DNA of 64,000 bases from Pseudomonas citronellolis (GTDB lineage: Bacteria; Pseudomonadota; Gammaproteobacteria; Pseudomonadales; Pseudomonadaceae), in NCBI RefSeq assembly GCF_900112375.1, contig NZ_FOLS01000027.1, positions 57,817-121,816 of the forward strand, given 5' to 3'. Made by a program: the position numbers and the translations under genes. A model generated the notes under the pieces. The model saw only the letters and a program-made list of their open reading frames with translations, searched no databases and was not told the origin of the DNA. Shown in pieces: positions 1-13,637 of the stretch (its first letter is position 1; each line of letters starts with the position of its first letter).

Positions 1-162
1 CTGCACCGGACCGAGGAGTACGGCGATACCGTTGTCGCGGGTCGGCAGCGGGGCCGCACCGGCATCCAGTTGGTACAGTTGCGTCGGCCGATTCACCGTA
101 CAGCCCGTCAGCCCGAGGAGGCCGACGAGGGAAAGACATGCGAGGACGCGCAGGGCGCTCAT
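1..162 (-). CDS. PqiC/YmbA-like lipoprotein, N-terminal part (runs off window)
   Basis: Only the first 54 codons are in the window, starting at an ATG. The protein opens with a short basic/hydrophobic signal and an L-T-G-C lipobox with the lipidated Cys at residue 21, so it should be an outer- or inner-membrane lipoprotein. After the Cys comes a YQLDAG-type segment followed by GIAVLLGPVQ, which resembles the start of DUF330/PqiC auxiliary lipoproteins of MCE/Pqi transport systems. The family call rests on this short stretch only. It lies downstream of parC on the same strand but behind a strong hairpin, so it probably has its own promoter. Confidence 0.6.
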   Translation of the reverse strand, partial: MSALRVLACLSLVGLLGLTGCTVNRPTQLYQLDAGAAPLPTRDNGIAVLLGPVQ

Positions 163-204
163 CGTGCAATCACCGTTAATTCGCCGAAGATCGGCGTCAC
201 TTGC

Positions 205-291
205 TACAAAAAACCACAAACCAAAACGACAATGGAGCCATGGCGCCAGCGTCAAAGGGACCTATCATCCCTTAACCGGCGCCATAGCTCC
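205..291 (-). terminator. Rho-independent terminator after parC
   Basis: A 14-bp arm pair (234-247 with 278-291, one G-U pair on the RNA) encloses a second inner stem of AAGGGA/TCCCTT, and on the minus strand is followed by a T-rich stretch (about 207-219). It sits 27 nt past the parC stop, between parC and the lipoprotein gene, as expected for the end of the parE-parC operon. Confidence 0.75.
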
Positions 292-317
292 AGAGGCAGA
301 GTGTATCGCAGAGCGTT

Positions 318-2582
318 TCAGTCCTGAGACAGTGACTCGACCAGCAGCGCATCGACCCTCTGGAAGCCACGCGGCAGCTTGTTGCCGCGCCGCCCGCGCT
401 CGCCCTTGTAGTGCTCCAGGTCGTCGCCGCGCAGCGACAGGGTGCGCTTGCCGGCCTGCAGCACCAGGGTCGCCCCCGGCGGCAGAACTGCCAGGTCGGT
501 CAGGTATTCCTCGCGACTGGCCACGCGCTCGCCCGGCACGCTGATGATCTTGTTGCCCTTGCCTTTGGCCAGCTGCGGCAGGTCGGAGACCTTGAACAGC
601 AGCAGGCGGCCCTCGGTGGTCACCGCCGCCAGCCAGTCCTGCTCGACGTCGGCCACCGGCCGCGGGGCCATGACCTGGGCGCCATTGGGCAGGCTGAGCA
701 GGGCCTTGCCGGCCTTGTTCTTGGCCTGCATGTCCTCGCCCTTGACCACGAAGCCGTAGCCGGCGTCCGAGGCCAGCACGTACAGGGCGTTGTCCTCGGG
801 CAGCAGCACGCGCTCGAAGCTGGCGCCCGGCGGCGGCGTCAGGCGGCCGGTCAGCGGCTCGCCCTGGCCGCGCGCCGACGGCAGGCTGTGGGCCGCCAGC
901 GAGTAGCTGCGCCCGGTGGAGTCGATGAACACCGCGTATTGGTTCGAGCGCCCCGGCGCTGCGGCCTTGAAGGTGTCGCCGGCCTTGTACGAGAGCCCTT
1001 CGGCGTCGATGTCGTGGCCCTTGGCGCAGCGCACCCAGCCCTTGTCGGAGAGCACCACGGTGACCGGCTCGGTGGGCATCAGCTCGGTTTCCGAGAGGGC
1101 CTTGGCCTCGGCGCGCTCGACGATCGGCGAGCGGCGGTCGTCGCCATAGGTCTCGGCGTCGGCGATCAGCTCGTCGCGCACCAGCTTGCGCAGCTTGGCG
1201 TTGGAACCGAGGATCGCCAGCAGCTTGGCGCGCTCCTTGGCCAGCTCGTCCTGCTCGCCGCGGATCTTCATCTCTTCCAGGCGCGCCAGCTGGCGCAGGC
1301 GGGTGTCGAGGATGTAGTCGGCCTGCACGTCGGTGAGGGCGAAGCGCTCCATCAGCACCGGCTTGGGCTGGTCCTCGGTGCGGATGATGTGGATCACCTC
1401 GTCGAGGTTGAGGAAGGCGATCAGCAGGCCTTCCAACAGGTGCAGGCGCTTCTCCACCTTGTCCAGCCGGAACTGCAGGCGGCGGCGCACGGTGTCGGTG
1501 CGGTAGGTCAGCCACTCGCTGAGCAGCTGGCGCAGGTCCTTGACCTGCGGCTTGCCGTCCAGGCCGATGACGTTGAGGTTCACCCGGTACGAGCTTTCCA
1601 GGTCGGTGGTGGCGAACAGGTGGGTCATCAGCTCGTCGGCGTCCACGCGGTTGGAGCGCGGGATGATGACGATGCGGGTGGGGTTCTCGTGGTCCGACTC
1701 GTCGCGCAGGTCGGCGACCATCGGCAGCTTCTTGGCCTGCATCTGCGCGGCGATCTGCTCCAGCACCTTGGCCCCGGAGACCTGGTGCGGCAGCGCGGTG
1801 ACCACGATGTCGCCGTCCTCGACGCGGTACACGGCGCGCATGCGCACCGAGCCGCGGCCGGTCTCGTAGATTTTCTGCAGGTCGGCGCGCGGGGTGATGA
1901 TTTCCGCCTCGGTGGGGAAGTCCGGGCCCTGCACGTGTTCGAGCAGCTCGCCGACGCCGGCGTCCGGCTGGTCGAGCAGGCGCACGCAGGCCGCGGCCAC
2001 TTCGCGCAGGTTGTGCGGCGGCACGTCGGTGGCCATGCCCACGGCGATGCCGGTGGTGCCGTTGAGCAGCAGGTTGGGCAGGCGCGCCGGCAGCACTGCC
2101 GGCTCCTGCATGGTGCCGTCGAAGTTCGGCACCCAGTCGGCAGTGCCCTGGCCCAGCTCGGAGAGCAGGGTTTCGGCGTAGCGCGACAGGCGCGCCTCGG
2201 TGTAGCGCATGGCGGCGAAGGACTTGGGATCGTCCGGCGCACCCCAGTTGCCCTGGCCATCCACCAGCGGGTAGCGGTAGGAGAACGGCTGGGCCATCAG
2301 CACCATGGCTTCATAGCAGGCCGAGTCGCCGTGGGGGTGGTACTTGCCGAGCACGTCGCCGACGGTGCGCGCCGACTTCTTGTGCTTGGAGTCGGCGTCC
2401 AGGCCCAGTTCGCTCATGGCGTAGACGATGCGCCGCTGCACGGGCTTCAGGCCGTCGCCGATGTGCGGCAGGGCGCGGTCCATGATCACGTACATGGAGT
2501 AGTTCAGGTAGGCCTGTTCGGTGAACTCGGCGAGGGAGCGGCGCTCCACGCCTTCCAGGCTCAGATCGAGGGTTTCGCTCAT
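318..2582 (-). CDS. parC: DNA topoisomerase IV subunit A
   Basis: ParC is the cleavage/rejoining subunit of topoisomerase IV, which decatenates daughter chromosomes with ParE. The 754-residue length is normal. The N-terminal breakage-reunion domain carries the catalytic Tyr127 in [14 protein letters not shown] and the quinolone-determining stretch [15 protein letters not shown], with Ser87 and Glu91 both in the usual susceptible form. The C-terminal half is the beta-pinwheel DNA-wrapping domain. The start codon is an ATG 7 nt after the protease gene upstream, so it is the last gene of the parE operon and is followed by a strong terminator. A long open frame on the opposite strand is only a high-GC shadow. 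Confidence 0.97.
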   Translation of the reverse strand: MSETLDLSLEGVERRSLAEFTEQAYLNYSMYVIMDRALPHIGDGLKPVQRRIVYAMSELGLDADSKHKKSARTVGDVLGKYHPHGDSACYEAMVLMAQPFSYRYPLVDGQGNWGAPDDPKSFAAMRYTEARLSRYAETLLSELGQGTADWVPNFDGTMQEPAVLPARLPNLLLNGTTGIAVGMATDVPPHNLREVAAACVRLLDQPDAGVGELLEHVQGPDFPTEAEIITPRADLQKIYETGRGSVRMRAVYRVEDGDIVVTALPHQVSGAKVLEQIAAQMQAKKLPMVADLRDESDHENPTRIVIIPRSNRVDADELMTHLFATTDLESSYRVNLNVIGLDGKPQVKDLRQLLSEWLTYRTDTVRRRLQFRLDKVEKRLHLLEGLLIAFLNLDEVIHIIRTEDQPKPVLMERFALTDVQADYILDTRLRQLARLEEMKIRGEQDELAKERAKLLAILGSNAKLRKLVRDELIADAETYGDDRRSPIVERAEAKALSETELMPTEPVTVVLSDKGWVRCAKGHDIDAEGLSYKAGDTFKAAAPGRSNQYAVFIDSTGRSYSLAAHSLPSARGQGEPLTGRLTPPPGASFERVLLPEDNALYVLASDAGYGFVVKGEDMQAKNKAGKALLSLPNGAQVMAPRPVADVEQDWLAAVTTEGRLLLFKVSDLPQLAKGKGNKIISVPGERVASREEYLTDLAVLPPGATLVLQAGKRTLSLRGDDLEHYKGERGRRGNKLPRGFQRVDALLVESLSQD

Positions 2583-2589
2583 GCGTGCC

Positions 2590-3114
2590 TCACGGGGAAG
2601 TGTTCTGGCGCAGCACCAGGGTGCCGTCGCGCTGGGAGAATTCGAGTTGTCTGAGGGCGCTCATGCCGAGCAGCACCTCGTTGCCGCCCATGCCCGGGGC
2701 GATGATCGCCGGCACGTCGCGTAGCAGGATGTCGCCAAGCTCCAGGCGTTGCAGGCGCGTGCGCCAGCCCCGGGTGCGGCCGTTGGCGGTGTCCAGGTCG
2801 ATGGGCGCGCCACGCTGCAGTTGCAGGCGCAGGGCCAGGCCCTCCGGCACGGCCACGGCGCTGGCGCCGGTGTCCAGCAGGAAGGTCGCCGGGGTACCGT
2901 CGATCAGACCGTCGAACACGTAGTGGCCCTGGCGGTTGCCCAGCAGGCGCAGCTCCACGTAGCCGTCGCCGTGCAGCGACTGCGGCTGGACGTTGGGGTT
3001 GTGCTGGCGCTTTTCCCATAGGCCGAAGAAGTGCGTGGCCAGGCCGATGCCGGCCAGCCAGGCGAGCAGCATCATGGCCTTGCCGAGGCGGCGTCCGGGT
3101 TGCGCGTCGTTCAT
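2590..3114 (-). CDS. Membrane-anchored retropepsin-like aspartic protease (TIGR02281 type)
   Basis: This 174-residue protein has one N-terminal transmembrane helix (about 13-33) and then a single retropepsin-like domain with the catalytic motif FLLDTGAS (Asp81). Such one-motif proteases act as dimers, and the anchor suggests a periplasmic catalytic domain. The start overlaps the stop of the upstream phytase-like gene as ATGA, and the stop lies 7 nt before parC, so it is translationally coupled inside the topoisomerase IV operon. From memory the same gene sits here in P. aeruginosa. Its substrate is not known to me; nothing in the sequence ties it to topoisomerase function. Confidence 0.85.
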   Translation of the reverse strand: MNDAQPGRRLGKAMMLLAWLAGIGLATHFFGLWEKRQHNPNVQPQSLHGDGYVELRLLGNRQGHYVFDGLIDGTPATFLLDTGASAVAVPEGLALRLQLQRGAPIDLDTANGRTRGWRTRLQRLELGDILLRDVPAIIAPGMGGNEVLLGMSALRQLEFSQRDGTLVLRQNTSP

Positions 3115-4120
3115 TTGCCACCCAGCCAGCCCTCCGCCGGGGCGGCGAAGCGCAGCACGTAGGGTCGCGCATCGCCGTCGGCGCGGGCCGCGTCGCCATT
3201 GTCCAGACCGATCCAGGCGCCCTTGTCGTCGATCACCAGGGCCTCGGCCACACCGTAGGGCAAGGCGTAGCGGCGCTCCGGCGCCAGGGCGCCGTCGGCG
3301 AACGACCAGCAGCGCTCGGCGGCGCCGCTGTCGGCGTTGCGCCGGCAGACCTGGTGCACCAGGCGCTCCAGGGTGAACAGCTTGCCCTGGTACAGCGCCA
3401 GGTCAGAGAAGTCCAGGGCCAGCGGCTTGTCGCTTTCCAGCTGCGGCGGCGGCAGCGCCGTCCCGGCCTCGCTGAGCAGCACGCAGGCGCCGTCGCATTT
3501 CCAGCTGCCGTTGTCGTTGCGCAGGCGCAGCAGGCCGCGGCGCTGGCGTTCGGCGGCGAGCCACAGGCGCTTGCCGTCGGCGTCGATGGCCAGGCCTTCG
3601 TAGTAGGCGTTGTTGACCATCAGCAGGCCGCTGGCGCGCGCCTGGCGCAGCAGCGTCGGCGGCAGCTCCAGCCATTGCGCGGCGCCGGCCTCCGGCACCC
3701 GCAGCACGCCGGCATAGGCCTCGCTGACCAGGTAGCGGTTGCCCTTGCCGTCGCAGCTGACGCCTTCGAAGTCCATGGCCCCGCCGCGCACCAGGCCATA
3801 CAGCCAGGTGCGCGCGCGGGCGCCCCAGGACAGGCCACTGTCGGGCAGCCCGGGCGCGCTGAAGGTCTCGGCGCGGGCCTGCCAGACGCTGCCCGGGGTT
3901 TCGTCCGGGCGCAGGCCGTAGAGGCGGTCGTCGTCGCGGTCGGATACCGTCCACAGCTCGCCGCCGCACAGCGCCAGCCCCGACAGGTTGCCCGCGGGCA
4001 TGCCTTCCACGGCGTGCTCGGAGAGGAACTGCAGGGCCGGCCCCTGCCCTACCGCGGGTGCGTCCGCCAGGGCCTGGGCGCAGCCGAGCACGGCCGCCAG
4101 GGCGGCCAGCGCGCGGCGCA

Positions 4121-4121
<1 letters not shown>
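3111..4121 (-). CDS. Secreted esterase-like/phytase-like beta-propeller protein
   Basis: This is a 336-residue protein with an N-terminal signal peptide (MRRALAALAAVLGCAQALA, cleavage after about residue 19) and a body rich in short beta-repeat motifs such as LSGLALCGGELWTVSDRDDDRLYGL and YYEGLAIDADGKRLWLA, typical of the esterase-like-activity-of-phytase family (PF13449). It should be periplasmic. The start codon overlaps the parE stop (ATGA) and its stop overlaps the protease start, so it is co-translated with both. A longer open frame extends upstream in the same frame through parE, but only this start gives a signal peptide. Biochemical role is not established. Confidence 0.82.
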
Positions 4122-6034
<1,913 letters not shown>

Positions 6035-6043
6035 TCAGCAAAT

Positions 6044-6652
6044 TCAGTCGAAAGTGGAGAAATCGAGGTCGTGCCAGCGGCTCGCCGGCACTCCGGCGAA
6101 GGCCAGCAGCGCCGGCAGCCAGCGGCTGAAGCCCTGGAAGCTGTGGTCGCCACCGGCCTCGATGCGCAAGGCGCAGGCCCGGTAGAAGACCGCGGCCACC
6201 TTGTAGTCGAGGGTTTCGTCGCCGGTCTGCAGCCACACCTGGTAGCGCGCCGCATCGACCGGCGGCGGCACTTCGAGTTCCGCCAGGGCGTCGACGTGTT
6301 CCTGGGTCAGCACCCATTCCTCGCCGCTGTAATGGTTCTTCTGCGGCCCCAGGTAGCCGTCGAAACGGCCGTGGGGCAGCACCGCCGGGTTGATCAGCAG
6401 GGCCTTGAGGCCGTGCCGCTCGGCGAGATGGGTCGCATAGTAGCCGCCCAGGGAACTGCCGACCAGCAAGGGCCGGTCGAGTTCGCCGATGGCCGCCTGC
6501 AGCTGGGCCATGGCCTGCCGCGGGTGGTGGTGCAGTTCGGGCACCCGCAGGTGCGCCTGCAAGCCCAGGCGGCCCATGACGGCCATCAGCTGGCGGGCCT
6601 TCTGCGAGGCCGGGGAACTGTTGAAGCCGTGGATATAGAGGATATCGGTCAT
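6044..6652 (-). CDS. yqiA: YqiA-family alpha/beta-hydrolase esterase
   Basis: A 202-residue single-domain alpha/beta hydrolase. The start LYIHGFNSS is the oxyanion-side motif, GSSLGG contains the nucleophile Ser67, and GGDHSFQGF near residue 175 supplies the catalytic His. Length and motifs match the YqiA esterase family, which hydrolyses short acyl esters in vitro. I chose the internal ATG before TDILYIHGF; the open frame extends 15 codons further upstream without family similarity. It lies between cpdA (48 nt) and parE (24 nt), as in E. coli and P. aeruginosa. Confidence 0.88.
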   Translation of the reverse strand: MTDILYIHGFNSSPASQKARQLMAVMGRLGLQAHLRVPELHHHPRQAMAQLQAAIGELDRPLLVGSSLGGYYATHLAERHGLKALLINPAVLPHGRFDGYLGPQKNHYSGEEWVLTQEHVDALAELEVPPPVDAARYQVWLQTGDETLDYKVAAVFYRACALRIEAGGDHSFQGFSRWLPALLAFAGVPASRWHDLDFSTFD

Positions 6653-6700
6653 GGTGCGGGAGGCTACAAGCAGCGGGCAGCTGCCTGCAAGCCGCACACG

Positions 6701-7513
6701 TCAGTAGCCCTGGACGCTGTAGTCCACCTGGAAATCGATGCCGGTGACCCGCGACACGCCGGTCTGCACGCCGCCATCGGGCAGCAGGCGCAGCCAGCGG
6801 TAGCCCGGCGCCAGGGTGTCCACGCCGAAGTCCTCGCTGCCCGGGGCGAACTGCACGCAGGTGGAGGGGGACGCCAGTAGGCGCACGTCGCCGCGCAGGC
6901 GGTCGATCTCCTGGTGCACGTGGCCCCAGAGCAGACAGCGCACATGTCGGTGGCGGTCGAGCACGGCGAACAGGTCGTCCGGGTTGCGGATGCCGATGCG
7001 GTCCATCCACTGGCTGCCGATGCTCACCGGGTGGTGGTGGAAGGCCACCAGCACGTGGCGATCGCGCGCGTCGTGCAGGGCTTCGTCCAGCAGCGCCAGT
7101 TGCTCGGCGGACACCTGCCCGGGCACCGCGCCGGGGATGGTGGAATCGAGCAGGACGATGCGCCAGGCACCCAGGTCGAGCACCGGGTCGAGGAGGTCGC
7201 TGCCGGCGCAGACTTCGCGCATGGGCGCCAGCTCGTCATGGTTGCCGGGGAACCAGCGGGCCGGTGCCTGAATGCTGGAACAGATATCCAGGAAACGTCT
7301 GTACGACTCCGGGGAACCGTCCTGCGAGATATCACCCGTCGCCAGGACCAGGTCGATCCGCGGCTGCTCCTCGAGGACGCGCTTCACCACCTGTTGCAGG
7401 CTGTCCGCGGTATCCATGCCGAGAAGCCGGCCATCGTGCTCGGCGAACAGATGGCTGTCAGTGAGCTGCACCAGCAGCACCGGCTCATTTGAGGAAAATT
7501 CTTTCGCAGGCAA
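6701..7513 (-). CDS. cpdA: 3',5'-cyclic AMP phosphodiesterase CpdA
   Basis: A metallophosphoesterase that hydrolyses cAMP and so limits Vfr/Crp signalling. Calcineurin-type metal ligands are visible in order: D19 and H21 in LTDSHLF, GDIS, GNHDE, FHHHP and GHVH. I set the start at a TTG because it is preceded by a strong ribosome-binding site (AGGAGAAGG, 519-527 past 7000) 5 nt away, there is no ATG before the conserved domain, and it gives 270 residues, close to the P. aeruginosa CpdA length as I remember it. Another TTG 23 codons upstream lacks this support. The TTG may lower expression. Confidence 0.9.
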   Translation of the reverse strand: MPAKEFSSNEPVLLVQLTDSHLFAEHDGRLLGMDTADSLQQVVKRVLEEQPRIDLVLATGDISQDGSPESYRRFLDICSSIQAPARWFPGNHDELAPMREVCAGSDLLDPVLDLGAWRIVLLDSTIPGAVPGQVSAEQLALLDEALHDARDRHVLVAFHHHPVSIGSQWMDRIGIRNPDDLFAVLDRHRHVRCLLWGHVHQEIDRLRGDVRLLASPSTCVQFAPGSEDFGVDTLAPGYRWLRLLPDGGVQTGVSRVTGIDFQVDYSVQGY

Positions 7514-7669
7514 TGCGCCTTCTCCTGTCAGGCGAGGCGTCGTCGTTGAAGGAAGTATGGTGACAGCCCCGGTGCCGGGCAAACCGGGAAAGAGTCACAG
7601 TTCACAGTATGCTCGCCGTCGGCCGGACGAACGACATTCTATCATGGCGCAATGCCATCACCCACGCTT

Positions 7670-8128
7670 TCAGCGTTGCAAGACCGGCTCCAGCTCGTGG
7701 CCGCAGGCCAGGCAGTGGCTCAGCCATTCGCCGAGGAAGAGGTTGAGCTGGCTCTTCTCGTCCGGCTGGTGCATGGCCTGGTTCGGGTAAGGGTAGATGG
7801 CCAGCAGGCGGCGCGCCTGCTCGGCGCCGACCACTTCGGCCATGCGCGCGTCATGGTAGACGCGCACTTCCAGGCGCGGCGCGGGCAGCCAGGGCAGGCC
7901 CAGCTCCTGGCGCACCTGCAGGGTGGTGGTGTAGGGGCAGGCCTCGATCACTTCCAGGGCCAGCACGCCGAGCAGGCGTTCGCCCTCGCTCAGCGCCACG
8001 CGGCGCTGCGACTGCACTTCGCGCATGTCCGGCAGCAGCCGCATCAGGCGCAGGTAGTTGGCCTCGCAGGTGGCTTGCAGCCCGGCCAGGTCGACACGGT
8101 AGCGTTCACGCAGCAGGTTCACACCCAT
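7670..8128 (-). CDS. DUF1249 (YqiB-like) protein
   Basis: A 152-residue cytoplasmic protein without signal or membrane segment. The order nudF-this gene-cpdA-yqiA-parE matches the E. coli nudF-yqiB-cpdA-yqiA-parE order, and sequence such as YTTTLQVRQ and LEVRVYHDARMAEVV is typical of DUF1249. It starts at an ATG lying 10 nt inside the nudF 3' end, so it is translationally coupled to nudF. Function is unknown in the family. It is followed by 156 nt without a gene before cpdA. Confidence 0.85.
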   Translation of the reverse strand: MGVNLLRERYRVDLAGLQATCEANYLRLMRLLPDMREVQSQRRVALSEGERLLGVLALEVIEACPYTTTLQVRQELGLPWLPAPRLEVRVYHDARMAEVVGAEQARRLLAIYPYPNQAMHQPDEKSQLNLFLGEWLSHCLACGHELEPVLQR

Positions 8129-8736
8129 AGGCCACGAACCTCGGCGCGGTTCAGCGCCAGCCATTGCAGGGCGAGCATGCTCGCGGCGTTGTTGACGCGC
8201 CCGTCGCGCACGGCCTGCAGGGCATCCTCGAGGGCCAGCACGTGGACGCGGATGTCCTCGCCCTCCTCCTCCAGGCCGTGGATGCCCGAGGCCCGGCTGC
8301 TGTCGCAACGGCCGACGAACAGGTGCACCAGTTCGTTGCAGCCGCCGGGCGACGGCAGATACTGGCTGATCGGCCAGAGTGCGCCGAGGTTCAGGCCGGC
8401 TTCTTCCACGGCTTCGCGGCGGGCGACCTCTTCAGGTTCTTCGTCCTTGTCGATCAGCCCGGCGACCAGCTCCAGCAGCCAGGGGTTGACCCCGGCCTCC
8501 AGGGCGCCGACGCGGAACTGCTCGATCAGTACCACTTCGTCACGCTGCGGGTCGTAGGGCAGCACGCAGACGGCATCGTGGCGGACGAACAGCTCGCGGC
8601 TGATCAGCGGCCCCATGTCGCCGGCGAACTGGCGATGACGCAGGTGCAGACGCTCAATGCGATAGAAGCCGCGGAAGCACTCCTCGCGTCGAGTGATCTC
8701 CACGTCGTCCGGACCCGCCTTGAAGATATCCGCCAT
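8119..8736 (-). CDS. nudF: ADP-ribose pyrophosphatase (Nudix)
   Basis: NudF hydrolyses ADP-ribose to AMP and ribose 5-phosphate. The complete Nudix box (G-x5-E-x7-R-E-U-x-E-E-x-G-U) runs from Gly93 to Leu115 with REAVEEAGL at its end, and the family feature SPGG follows it. Length 205 residues is the family norm. The ATG is preferred over a GTG three codons upstream. It is the first gene of the minus-strand run toward parC and faces the lipoprotein gene across a 193-nt intergenic space that must hold both promoters. Confidence 0.93.
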   Translation of the reverse strand: MADIFKAGPDDVEITRREECFRGFYRIERLHLRHRQFAGDMGPLISRELFVRHDAVCVLPYDPQRDEVVLIEQFRVGALEAGVNPWLLELVAGLIDKDEEPEEVARREAVEEAGLNLGALWPISQYLPSPGGCNELVHLFVGRCDSSRASGIHGLEEEGEDIRVHVLALEDALQAVRDGRVNNAASMLALQWLALNRAEVRGLWV

Positions 8737-8929
8737 CCCACACACTCATCGATCGGTTGAACTTCGCGCCATCCTATCGCGACGCCGTGCCCCGTGCAGC
8801 CTCTTTCCGCCACCGCCCGGCGGGGAGCCGCGCGACACTGCTACACTCGGCGGCGCGGCGAACCCGGCGCGGCTTCGCCGGTCCAAGCCGCGCGGCCAAC
8901 CGCCGCCGGACACGCAAAGAAGGACTCCC

Positions 8930-9685
8930 ATGGATTTTCTGAAAACCCTTGCCGCCGCGGGCCTGCTGCTGATGCTCGGCGGCTGCCAGAGCCTCTTCGG
9001 CCCCGGCCTGGGCGACCCGCTGAGCGCCCGCCACACGACCTTCGAACACCTGCAGCCGGGCTGCCAGGGCGAGCAGTGCCCGCTGTTCAACCTGGACACC
9101 CTGAGCTTCGACGCAGAGCCCGCGCTGAATGCGGCCATCGAGGCGCAGTTGCTCGACCTCGCCCGCAACACCCCGGACGACCCGCGCCCGGCCAGCCTCG
9201 CCGGCTACGAGCGGGATTTCCTGGCCAGCGCCAAGCCGGGCTGGAGCAGCTATCTGCAAGCGAAGATACGCGAGCAGCATGACGGCCTGGTGATCGTCGA
9301 GCTGTCCAGCTACGTCTTCACCGGCGGCGAGTACGGCCAGCCGGGGCGCGCCTTCATCAACTACGACCGCCGCCTGCACAAGGTGCTGACGCTGCAGGAC
9401 GTGCTGCTGCCCGGCCAGGAAGAGGCCTTCTGGCAGAACGCGCGCCTGGCCCACCAGGCCTGGGTGGTGCAGAACAAGCTGGTGGAACAGGACGCGAACT
9501 TCCTCAGGGACTGGCCGTTCCAGAAGACCCCGCACTTCGCCCTGACCTTCGGCGCGCTGACGCTGAAGTACGACATCGACCGCATCGCCCCGCACTCGGT
9601 CGGGCACCCGGAGCTGAAGATTCCGTATCCGCGGCTCAACGGTATCGTCAAGCCGTATTACTTCCCGGGGCGTGGGGCGCAGTAG
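8930..9685 (+). CDS. Lipoprotein with DUF3298/RsiV-type domain
   Basis: A 251-residue lipoprotein: hydrophobic signal followed by L-G-G-C with the lipidated Cys at residue 19. The C-terminal half contains a YVFTGGEYG motif and a closing segment (LTFGALTLKYDIDRIAPHSVGHPELKIPY) that resembles DUF3298/RsiV and PdaC-like domains. AGAAGGA precedes the ATG by 6 nt. The neighbour nudF is divergent. In P. aeruginosa a gene of the same kind lies at this place. Function unknown. Confidence 0.82.
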   Translation: MDFLKTLAAAGLLLMLGGCQSLFGPGLGDPLSARHTTFEHLQPGCQGEQCPLFNLDTLSFDAEPALNAAIEAQLLDLARNTPDDPRPASLAGYERDFLASAKPGWSSYLQAKIREQHDGLVIVELSSYVFTGGEYGQPGRAFINYDRRLHKVLTLQDVLLPGQEEAFWQNARLAHQAWVVQNKLVEQDANFLRDWPFQKTPHFALTFGALTLKYDIDRIAPHSVGHPELKIPYPRLNGIVKPYYFPGRGAQ

Positions 9686-9704
9686 GGCATCGCACGATTC
9701 CCAT

Positions 9705-9751
9705 GTAGGAGCGCGCCCTGCGCGCGATTCGCGGGCAGGGCCCGCTCCTAC
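9705..9751. repeat. REP-type palindrome, 'GCGCGCCCTGCGCGCGA' variant
   Basis: An imperfect palindrome beginning GTAGGAGCGCGCCCTGCG and ending GCAGGGCCCGCTCCTAC. Near-identical units recur in the cluster at 15303-15521. It begins 20 nt after the lipoprotein gene. The 380-nt space up to cytX holds this unit, the pair at 9938-10002 and a partial GTAGGAGTGGACTCCGTCC unit near 10026; I see no gene in it. Confidence 0.85.
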
Positions 9752-9937
9752 AGATCACCGAGAGGCATGGTGCTGCCTGGAGCGGACCTTGTCCGCGAAC
9801 GGTGTTCACCGGCGGCAGCAGTGCTTCGGATTCGTTCCCTCTCTCGCAAGCGGGAGAGGGGGCTGTCCGGCATGGACGGGGGTTCGGCATCAACCTGTAG
9901 GAGCAGCTGTCTTACAGGCTGCACCGAAGTGCTCTTC

Positions 9938-10002
9938 GTAGGAGCGAGCTTGCTCGCGAACCGCATGGCACCGCGTTTGTTCGCGAGCAAGCTCGCTCCT
10001 AC
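9938..10002. repeat. REP pair (GTAGGAGCGAGCTTGCTCGCGAA and inverse)
   Basis: Two perfect 23-bp inverted copies face each other across 19 nt of unique sequence. Six such pairs occur in the window (also 11388, 16517, 27656, 33592, 47162), always intergenic. This is the usual layout of a Pseudomonas bacterial interspersed mosaic element. Confidence 0.9.
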
Positions 10003-10065
10003 GAGAAGCCATGCTCGCCTGCAACGTAGGAGTGGACTCCGTCCGCGATCCGGCCGCCTGGCCGG

Positions 10066-11343
10066 TCAAGCCTTCGCGCCGATGCGCCCCAGCGCCAGTT
10101 GCAGCACACCGGCCACCAGCAGCGCCGGCAGGGTGGCGCCCAGGTCCGGGGCGTAGTTGGCCAGCAGGTGGTAGGTGACCACGCCGCCGGCCCAGGCCAG
10201 CAGCGAGCCCCAGCGCAGGCCGGGGCGGACTTCGGCGGCGGCGCGGCGGCGCAGCAGGAAGTGGTCGACCAGCACCACGCCGAACAGCGGGGCGAACACC
10301 GAGCCGATCAGCAGCAGGAAGTTCTGGTACTGCTCAAGCGGCGCGAACCAGGCGATCAGGGTGCAGAGCACGCCGATGATCAGCGCCAGGTGCTCGACCT
10401 TCAGCGGCACCAGGATGCCGCTGGAAACCGCCGCCGAGTGGATGTCGGCGAAGGCCTTTTCCGACTCGTCGAGTAGGATCAGCAGCAGCGGGATGCCCAT
10501 GCCGGCGCCGGCCAGGGCCAGCAGCAGGGCGTTGGCGTCGCTGCCCTGGGCGAACGCCAGGGTGTAGGCCACGCCCAGGCCCATCAGCCAGAAGCAGCCG
10601 ATGAAGAAGCCCAGCGCGGCGCCGCCGAACACCTGCCCGGCGTGCTTGCCGAAGCGCGAGTAGTCGGCGATCAGCGGCAGCCAGGACAGCGGCATGGCGA
10701 TGGCGATGTCGAAGCCCACCGCCAGCGGCAGCGAGCCGTCGCCGCCACGGGCCCAGATGGCCGCGAGGTCCGCGCGGTGCAGCAGGTCCCAGGTCAGCCA
10801 GATGCAGGCCGCCAGCAGCAGCCAGATGCCCCACTTGCGCAGCACGCGGCGGACGAAGGCCAGCGGCCCGCTGACCGCCAGCAGGGTGGCCAGGGCGCCG
10901 AACACCAGGGTCCACAGCGCCGGGCTGGTCCAGGCGCTGCCCTCGCCGAAGGCGCGCGCGGCCAGCAGGCTGGCGGCGTCGCGCATGACGATCACCTCGA
11001 AGGCGCCCCAGCCCACCAGTTGCAGCAGGTTGAGCACGGCCGGCAGCGCCGCGCCGTGGCCGCCGAGGCTGAGCTTGAGCGAGGCCATGGCGGCCAGCCC
11101 GGTGTCGCTGCCGATCACCCCGGCGGCGGCCAGCAGCAGCACCCCGACCAGGGTGCCGAGGAAGATCGCCAGCAGCGAGCCGGCCAGGCCCAGGCCGGGC
11201 GCCAGCAGCGCGCCGGTCTGCAGCACCATCAGGCCGATGCCGAGGGAGAACCACAGGGAGAACAGGTCGCGCAGGCCGAGCACGCGCTGGGCGGAGCCAA
11301 CGGCGACGGCCGGGGAATAGTTGGTTGCGGTGAGAGTGGTCAC
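10066..11343 (-). CDS. cytX: Hydroxymethylpyrimidine-type NCS1 transporter CytX
   Basis: A 425-residue, very hydrophobic NCS1-family permease with about 12 transmembrane segments. CytX-type proteins are predicted to import hydroxymethylpyrimidine, the thiamine pyrimidine precursor, and are commonly found with thi genes. The position directly behind riboswitch-controlled thiC supports that role. The start is a GTG with no strong ribosome-binding site, so it is the least certain part of the model. It is separated from thiC by 129 nt that contain a REP pair, which may reduce co-expression. Substrate could also be another pyrimidine or cytosine-like compound. Confidence 0.8.
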   Translation of the reverse strand: MTTLTATNYSPAVAVGSAQRVLGLRDLFSLWFSLGIGLMVLQTGALLAPGLGLAGSLLAIFLGTLVGVLLLAAAGVIGSDTGLAAMASLKLSLGGHGAALPAVLNLLQLVGWGAFEVIVMRDAASLLAARAFGEGSAWTSPALWTLVFGALATLLAVSGPLAFVRRVLRKWGIWLLLAACIWLTWDLLHRADLAAIWARGGDGSLPLAVGFDIAIAMPLSWLPLIADYSRFGKHAGQVFGGAALGFFIGCFWLMGLGVAYTLAFAQGSDANALLLALAGAGMGIPLLLILLDESEKAFADIHSAAVSSGILVPLKVEHLALIIGVLCTLIAWFAPLEQYQNFLLLIGSVFAPLFGVVLVDHFLLRRRAAAEVRPGLRWGSLLAWAGGVVTYHLLANYAPDLGATLPALLVAGVLQLALGRIGAKA

Positions 11344-11387
11344 GATGTGCGCAAGGCTCTGGGGTTATTGGGATGTGTCTTCTTTTC

Positions 11388-11453
11388 GTAGGAGCGAGCT
11401 TGCTCGCGAACAGCCCGGGCTCGGGGCCGGTTCGCGAGCAAGCTCGCTCCTAC
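11388..11453. repeat. REP pair between thiC and cytX
   Basis: The same 23-bp inverted pair as at 9938-10002 with a 20-nt GC-rich centre. It lies inside the probable thiC-cytX transcript and would form a long hairpin in the mRNA. Confidence 0.9.
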
Positions 11454-11472
11454 GGGTGCCGCGGTGTAGCGA

Positions 11473-13570
<2,098 letters not shown>

Positions 13571-13577
13571 CGTCCGC

Positions 13578-13607
13578 AGTCTAAACAAGAGTTCGGTGCT
13601 TGGCCAA
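13578..13607 (-). promoter_or_regulatory. Candidate sigma-70 promoter of thiC
   Basis: On the minus strand TTGGCC and TAGACT are spaced 18 nt apart, with the -10 box just upstream of the riboswitch start. The boxes are only moderate matches; position is the main support. Confidence 0.4.
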
Positions 13608-13637
13608 TGCCGCCGGGCCGAAAGTATCGGATGCGAC

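Noticed and set aside
411..2654. A 747-codon open frame antisense to parC
   Set aside because: High-GC shadow frame. The translation is rich in Ala/Gly/Arg/His/Gln without any domain and parC on the other strand is unambiguous. The same applies to long frames opposite parE, thiC, glnE, aceE, aceF and dipA.
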